Of a DNA stretch of 64,000 bases, positions 58,729-64,000 are shown piece after piece. Below the pieces are notes generated by a model. It was not told the DNA's origin, did no database searches, and saw only the letters and a program-made list of their open reading frames with translations. The stretch covers positions 622,501-686,500 of the forward strand of contig NC_089453.1 of the NCBI RefSeq assembly GCF_026210795.1, read 5' to 3'. A program made the translations under genes and the position numbers. Origin of the DNA: Rhizophagus irregularis. Taxonomy: Eukaryota; Glomeromycota; Glomeromycetes; Glomerales; Glomeraceae. The stretch's first letter is position 1, and each line of letters begins with the position of its first letter.

Positions 58729-59488
58729 TATATATGAAGTCAAAATTAAAGCCCAAAAGTAGAAATATTTCGACTTGGGAAGGTCAAAAGTCGAAATTAA
58801 AGTTGAAATGGTCGAAATTACATCATAGTCATGTAATTTTTATAATTATAATTTAATATAAAATTTTAAACATGAATGACTCTGTCAATATTGATGCTAC
58901 AGATATGAAATACATATTAATGGAATCCTCTCGATAAGCTGAATCCAACTGCATAAAGATCATAAAATCGAATTACTGGATGCGGAGTTCGTTAACTTTG
59001 AATTTTAAAATTATTGTTTACTATAAAAATTATAAGACTATTTAATACCAAATTTTAAACGTGAATAATTCCATCAATATTAATGCAAATATGAAATACA
59101 TATCATTAGAATCCTCTCAATGAGCTGAATCCAACCGCATAAAGATTATAAAAATCGAATCACTGGATGCAGAGTTCGTTAACTTTGAATTTTAAAATTA
59201 TTGTTTACTATAAAAATTATAAGACTATTTAATACCAAATTTTAAACGTAAACATATCATTGGAATCCTTTCGATGAGCTGAATCCAACCGTGTAAAGAT
59301 CATAAAAATTGAATCACTGGATGCGGAGTTCGTTAACTTTGAATTTTAATATTATTGTTTACTATAAAATCATATGATTATAACGTAATATCAACCATTT
59401 CAACTTTTGGAGGGGCTCAAGTCGAAATCATTTCGATCATTTTGACCATTTCAGAGGTCAAAATTAACCAATTTTGGTTTCATGTATA
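58729..59488 (-). mobile_element. TATACATGAA-family element, copy 2
   Basis: A 760-bp inverted relative of 49776-50573 with ends TATATATGAA / TTCATGTATA and an exact 8-bp duplication GTCTATAT (58721-58728, 59489-59496). It also holds three tandem core units, the last shortened, each with a module copy (58918, 59103, 59260). Confidence 0.93.
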
Positions 59489-59496
59489 GTCTATAT

Positions 59497-59684
59497 ATGC
59501 GGATATGCCATGAGTATCTCTAAAGACTTACTGATACTACATAAACTTAAGTTTGAATACAAAAAAAAAGAAAATAAAGGAAGTAAACAATAAGTTAGAG
59601 TAAAAAAAAAAATTTTAAATAAGAGAAACTAAAAAAAATATTAATATTTTTTGAATATAAAGTATCTACTATAATGATCAATTT
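59497..59684. other. Short AT-rich spacer
   Basis: Nothing recognised. Confidence 0.5.
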
Positions 59685-60726
59685 AGGACCCCGAACAATA
59701 TATATATAGGTCAGATAAAAAATTCAAAATTTACTAAAGTCAATAAGCAAATATTTTTCATGTCTGCTAAGCAAACTTTTATCTAATCCATAAATTTTTT
59801 ACACTGCTAAGCAATTTATTTTATGACATATATATATTTATATATAATTTTTTTTATAAAATATGTATATAAAAAAAACTAAAAAAACACATATTTTTGA
59901 AATAATAATGTATGGATAAAGCTATTATTATTTTTTTGTAATATTATAACTTATAAATGTTTTTTATTAATATTTCGTATATCTGTTCTGTGACTTCAGA
60001 GCATAATTTAGGCACTTTAGTCAAAGGAAACATCCAAAACCTTCTTAAATAAGTAAAGTTGTTCAGCAGGTTCGAATCTACTTACATATAAATTTTTATC
60101 ATGATTGAATAGATATTTATGGATTTATTCATGTTTTTTGTAACGCCACCAATACGCAGAATTTTTATTTTTAAAATTTACTGTAAAATTTGTCAAAAAA
60201 AATATTTTTAAAAAATTTTCTAAGTAAAAATGAAATAACTTTTATTGATTATTACAAAAATTATAGTGTAAAATTATAAAAAAACAGAAAAACACTTATT
60301 TTTTTTGCTTTCATTTTTAATATATATTTTTTAAATGTTACACGGACACATTATCAAAAACACCGTTACATGATCACATCTAAAAATGATTCCTGTATTA
60401 TGTGTACAATTAATTTATTCTTTATATTAAAAATAGTAAATTTTTTTTATACTGTACAAACATGTTTATAACTTTGTTTACATATTTTATTAGATTTTTG
60501 TAATGTGAAAAATGTAAATATATATTATATTATATATATATATTAAAAAATTCTATCCTACTACGCAAATATATATCTGACTATTAATAATTTAATACTC
60601 TGCTACGCATAATTATATCTGACTATTTTTATCAAATAAGCAATAATAAATCTCACATAGGAAAAATTTTTATATGTTGGTTAAGCAAACTCAAAACCTA
60701 CCTTTATATATATTGTTCAGGGTCCT
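59685..60726 (-). mobile_element. AGGACCC-type 1.05-kb element, copy 2
   Basis: A 1042-bp inverted copy of 27222-28271, closely similar end to end; flanks ATCAATTT / ATTAATTT are an 8-bp duplication with one change. No coding capacity. Confidence 0.93.
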
Positions 60727-60739
60727 ATTAATTTCCTAT

Positions 60740-62445
60740 AGTTTACTAAAACTGGCCAGTCATTCTATTAGTATCCAATCTTTTAAGTAAGTTTCTGATT
60801 TCTACTAACAAAGTAAGTTTACCAGTAGCAGTATTATTGCCATTTAAATATTTTTTTATAGTCTTAAGATTTTTTAAAGCCAGTTTCTTTTTAAAAGATT
60901 TGCTCTTCTATTTCTTGTTATTTAAAGTATTTGGTTTAACTTTGTGAGCTGAGTTTTAGTTCTTCTTCTGATTATGGCCACTTTTTAATGATTAATTATA
61001 ACCTTTAGAGAATTGAAAAGAAAAATACTAAATCCAAGAAATCTTTATATTTTGGCAAATTTAACTTGATACTAGTGATTTTATCCAAATTAACTTAATT
61101 TTTGAAGTATAAAATAAGCTTGTATGTATTTTTCTTCTGAACTATTTTGAAAGCTTTACATCTTACATGGAAAATTAGTGATTAGAAAGAATCTGAAGAA
61201 TACAGCATTGAGTAAGAATGCTTGCCAAAACTATTTTCAAAATTTTAGTTTAGTCAAAATTCAATCTGAACTTATTTTTTATAATAAACTTAATTGCTGA
61301 AACTGTTTTTATACTTTTCTGAAACTAATTATAATTTAGAAAATAAAGTTTCAGATTTATCAATTTTTTTATTAAAAATAAAGTTTTTGAGTTTCAGATT
61401 TTTGAATTTTATCATTAAATGAGTTTTGGGTAGTAACATTAGCATTAAAGTAATTATATTTCCAAGTAAATTTATAACAACCACCTGAAATTGTTCTCTT
61501 TTTTTTCTTTGTTGAAGATTCCAGTTAATAAGATATTAACGGACAGGTAAACCTCCTAAAAGAGTAGTTCAGATTCCTTGATTTTATAAGTTCATTGCCT
61601 ACTTATTAAAGTCAATTGAAACAATAACTATAAAATATTTCTTCTGATTTTTTGTTTTAAAAGCGATTATGTGATCCTATTTCTCCAGATACTTGAAATA
61701 TTAAGCTGAATCCAGGTAAAAGGAATATTATATACAGTTAATTCCTGAACATTATCCTGTAGTACTGAAGTATATATATCTGGTCATAACAGATTAAATA
61801 ACTTTTGGAAGAGCATTAATTTGTTTCTTCTTAATAGGTTATACTTGCTATCAGATGACTATCAGATGTAACACTTGTTCGCATTAGGTTTAGTTCTATT
61901 ACTAGATGAAATCAGAGAGGTATTACAGGACCCCGAAAAATACATATGGAAGTCATAAATGATTGGCAAGATTTTGGCCTAAAATAAGCAACTTTTCAGG
62001 GCCGGAATTATGATAATGCTAGCCAGTATCAAAACGGACAATAAAATTTAGGCCAGCACTATCTAAAAAAGGCAAGATTTTCATGAAAATTTAGGTTCTT
62101 TTTAAGCAAACTCAAATGTGACCTTTTTATGTATTTTTCAGGGTCCTGGTATTACGATTACTGCTTGTATCTATAGGGTATAGTTTTAATATTAAGTTTA
62201 TAGGACTCTTGAAGTTCTTTATTGAAGATTCAATTTGCACATCTATTGATTGGTTCTCAGTATTTTGATTATTATGTTCTACATCTATTAATTAGTGTTT
62301 AACATTTTCAAAAATTTTCATATTTGTTTATTTATCTTGATATGAAACTGGTATATCATTAGTAAATTTTATTGACTCTAACTGTACTATTTGTTTTCAG
62401 AATTCTTGCTCTATAAACTTTTCATAGTCACTTAGTAGTTTTTGA
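60740..62445 (-). pseudogene. Gag-like retroelement ORF, degraded
   Basis: The minus strand reads as one long decayed frame: FYQKLLSDYEKFIEQEF, then QIVQLESIKFTNDIPVSYQD, DVEHNNQNTENQSIDVQIES and LKLYPIDTSSNRNT. After the MITE at 61927-62147 it continues SLISSSNRTKPNANKCY. Farther on come LLGGLPVR-YLINWNLQQRKK, REQFQVVVINLL and NTATGKLTLLVEIRNLLKRL. The pattern (coiled-coil N-part, RNA-binding-like middle, basic tail) suggests a gag or LINE ORF1 protein, but I cannot name the family. Stops stand mostly where CAA, CAG, CGA or TGG would be expected, as after C-to-T decay. It is not functional. Confidence 0.6.
61927..62147. mobile_element. AGGACCC-type 221-bp MITE inside the gag-like pseudogene
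   Basis: Ends AGGACCCCGAAAAATACATA and (reverse complement) AGGACCCTGAAAAATACATA, with an exact 8-bp duplication GGTATTAC (61919-61926, 62148-62155). Its interior carries GGCCTAAAAT / GGGCCGGAATTATG / AGCCAGTAT motifs. The reading of the host pseudogene resumes on the other side. Confidence 0.93.
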
Positions 62446-62499
62446 TAAAAATGAAGACAGTGTATAACAAATAGGTAAGTTGTACATCAGGAAATTTTA

Positions 62500-62955
62500 T
62501 AGCGCAAAAAATTGCGTAAGTTTACGATTTTGTAAGTTTATGAAAGTTTATGGCATAATATTTCGAAAAATTTCAAAATATTACGTAAGTTTACAATTTC
62601 GTAAGATTTATGTGATATTACGGTTAAAATATTACGTAAGTTTACAATATCGTAAGATTTACGCAATATTACGGTCAAAATATTCTGCAAATTTACGAAA
62701 CTGTAAACCTGCGTAATATTACGGTTGAAATATTTCGAAAATTTACGAAACTGTAAACCTGCGTAATATTACGGTTGAAATATTTCGAAAATTTACGAGA
62801 CTGTAAATCTGCGTAATATTACGGTTAAAATATTTCGAAAATTTACGAAACTGTAAACCTGCGTAATATTACGGTTGAAATATTTCGAAAATTTACGAGA
62901 CTGTAAACCTGCGTAATATTCCGTTTCGAAAATTTACGAGATTGTAAACTGCGTA
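62500..62955. repeat. 50-bp minisatellite
   Basis: At least five well-kept 50-bp units from 62651, phased at CTGTAAACCTGCGTAATATT (62701, 62751, 62801, 62851, 62901). More diverged half-units with TTACGTAAGTTTACAAT extend left to about 62500. Each unit combines ATTTACGAAACTGTAAA and GCGTAATATTACG, both locally palindromic. The frame 62480-62716 is part of the repeat. Confidence 0.95.
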
Positions 62956-63322
62956 TGCAGTAGAACGTATACAAGGGGCATGTGATACTATTGAATAATC
63001 AAAAATAATATAAACACCTTTTCTTTTATATAAACACCTTTTTTTTTAAGTTTGGGAAAGCAAATTTATTTTTATTTACGAATTTTTTATTATTTACAAT
63101 TTTTATGTTAAAAATTAAAGTAAATTCTAATTTTTATTATAACTTAATAAAAAAATATACATTTGATACTTGTTCGCTACTATTTTATAAAATAGTACCC
63201 AGGCTGTACGGCGTGGACGTCAGTATCAGTCACAGCCCAAAAAAAACGTGAGTCTCCAGCCGATATTTGGTACCGGACCAAGGGCCTAGCTACTTACTTA
63301 ATAAATAAAAAAATAAAAATAA
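62956..63322. other. 3' flank of the Myb/SANT-like gene
   Basis: AT-rich, then a GC-richer block (63195-63295) directly beyond the stop codon, possibly 3' UTR. No separate gene. Confidence 0.5.
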
Positions 63323-63963
63323 TTATCTTCTACGATACGTAGGTAAGTTTCTCCTTCTCCTACGATCGTCACGCGTATCTAAAATTGATCAAATTTATCA
63401 AATTTAAAATGTGAACGTAAAATAGAATGTAATATTAATTATAAAATTTTATTATAGTATAATTACCCGGCCTCTCCCAAAATCTCGTTCTAAATTCGCG
63501 ATAATATCTTTGGCCGGTACGCGTCCACAGCCGCCGCCCAGGCCGATCAGGGGTACCATTACGATAAAGGACATAGTTCTAAATATCAAAATCAGTTTGA
63601 ATATTCGGTAAATACATTTAATTTAAATGAATGTAATTTTATTTATTTACTTACATGGTAATCCCTGACGAGGTTCCTCCACTTTTGGCTGCACTGTTGC
63701 CCGGAAACCCTCGTTCGAAATATTCTATTTATTCTGATTCAATTAAATGGATTGGTTAATTTGAATTTAAATTCTTTCTTAAAGAAAATTATAGATATTA
63801 GTCATATGAACCTATTGGCAACAGAGTCCCAAAAATCATGGCGGCTTCTACCATTAATATTATGGTAGGCGCGGTTTCTGTCGCGGCGTATGTCGACAAG
63901 TTCGTCCATCATAGCCCAGTTCCAATGGACGTTATAGGAATGACGACGTGTTTGGCGAGGCAT
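63323..63963 (-). CDS. Myb/SANT-like DNA-binding protein, four exons
   Basis: Exons 63963-63812, 63724-63655, 63578-63467 and 63378-63323 join in frame to 129 residues ending TAA. Introns are 87, 76 and 88 nt; donors GTTCAT, GTAAGT and GTAATT, all acceptors end TAG. The N-terminal part (NVHWNWAMMDELVDIRRDRN, GRSRHDFWDSVANR) and the residues after the first intron (VSGQQCSQKWRNLVRDYH) match a trihelix/MADF-type Myb/SANT domain: spaced tryptophans, W-xx-L-V-R-DY at helix 3. The middle is R/Y-rich (LYRNGTPDRPGRRLWTRTGQ) and the C-terminus very basic (DDRRRRRNLPTYRRR), suited to DNA binding in the nucleus. Such domains occur in host regulators and in PIF/Harbinger accessory proteins. The gene is much more GC-rich than its surroundings. 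Exon joins were deduced by eye; the first donor is weak. Confidence 0.82.
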
Positions 63964-64000
63964 TATTAGATTTGATTTTATTTTTATAATTTGATTTTGG

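Noticed and set aside
1-64000. CRISPR arrays, bacterial operons, rRNA
   Set aside because: Tandem repeats present are minisatellites without unique spacers of even length; composition, introns and families are fungal; no rRNA-like stretch was recognised.

Overview
The window looks like accessory, transposon-rich nuclear DNA of an arbuscular mycorrhizal fungus, most likely Rhizophagus (Glomeromycotina). This is inferred from very high A+T content, short (about 60-80 nt) AT-rich introns, two paralogous genes of the MATA-HMG type that is expanded in these fungi, Ure2p-like glutathione transferases, a DUF659-type hAT transposase, and dispersed 'AATTCCGGCC' motifs. No database search was possible. 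The DNA is very gene-poor. I support five protein genes: HMG-box gene 1 (8319-8849, +), two tandem two-exon glutathione transferase genes (12612-13410 and 14936-15740, -), HMG-box gene 2 (38208-39032, -), and a four-exon Myb/SANT-like gene at the right edge (63323-63963, -). Three broken coding regions are visible: a hAT transposase (23752-26160, -), a glutathione transferase (45883-46600, +) and a gag-like retroelement ORF (60740-62445, -).

Layout. 0-8 kb: a G-rich minisatellite, a 40-bp inverted pair and a short direct duplication. 8-16 kb: HMG gene 1, then a tandem duplication of about 2 kb carrying the two glutathione transferases. 16-31 kb: dense small DNA transposons. A 3.0-kb hAT copy sits inside a smaller element, with another small hAT element inside its own transposase. 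31-46 kb: interstitial telomere-like repeats, low-complexity DNA, and HMG gene 2 with a minisatellite upstream. 46-62 kb: a third, dead glutathione transferase and a dense set of TIR elements, several nested. 62-64 kb: a 50-bp minisatellite and the Myb/SANT-like gene.

Most of the repeat DNA resolves into non-autonomous TIR elements whose boundaries are fixed by visible target-site duplications. The largest group shares AGGACCC-type ends and 8-bp duplications while differing completely inside (about 0.2 to 1.1 kb). Others are a TAAGGTTGC family (8 bp), a TATACATGAA family with internal ~188-bp tandem repeats (8 bp), a TAGAGCTCCG element (8 bp), a GGGGCGTCC family (8-9 bp), a CACTGG foldback (TTA) and TA-flanked pogo-like elements. 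The least expected observation is one short palindromic module (core TCTCRATGAGRCGA, often near TCAATATTGA) that recurs about 19 times inside elements with unrelated ends and different target-site lengths.
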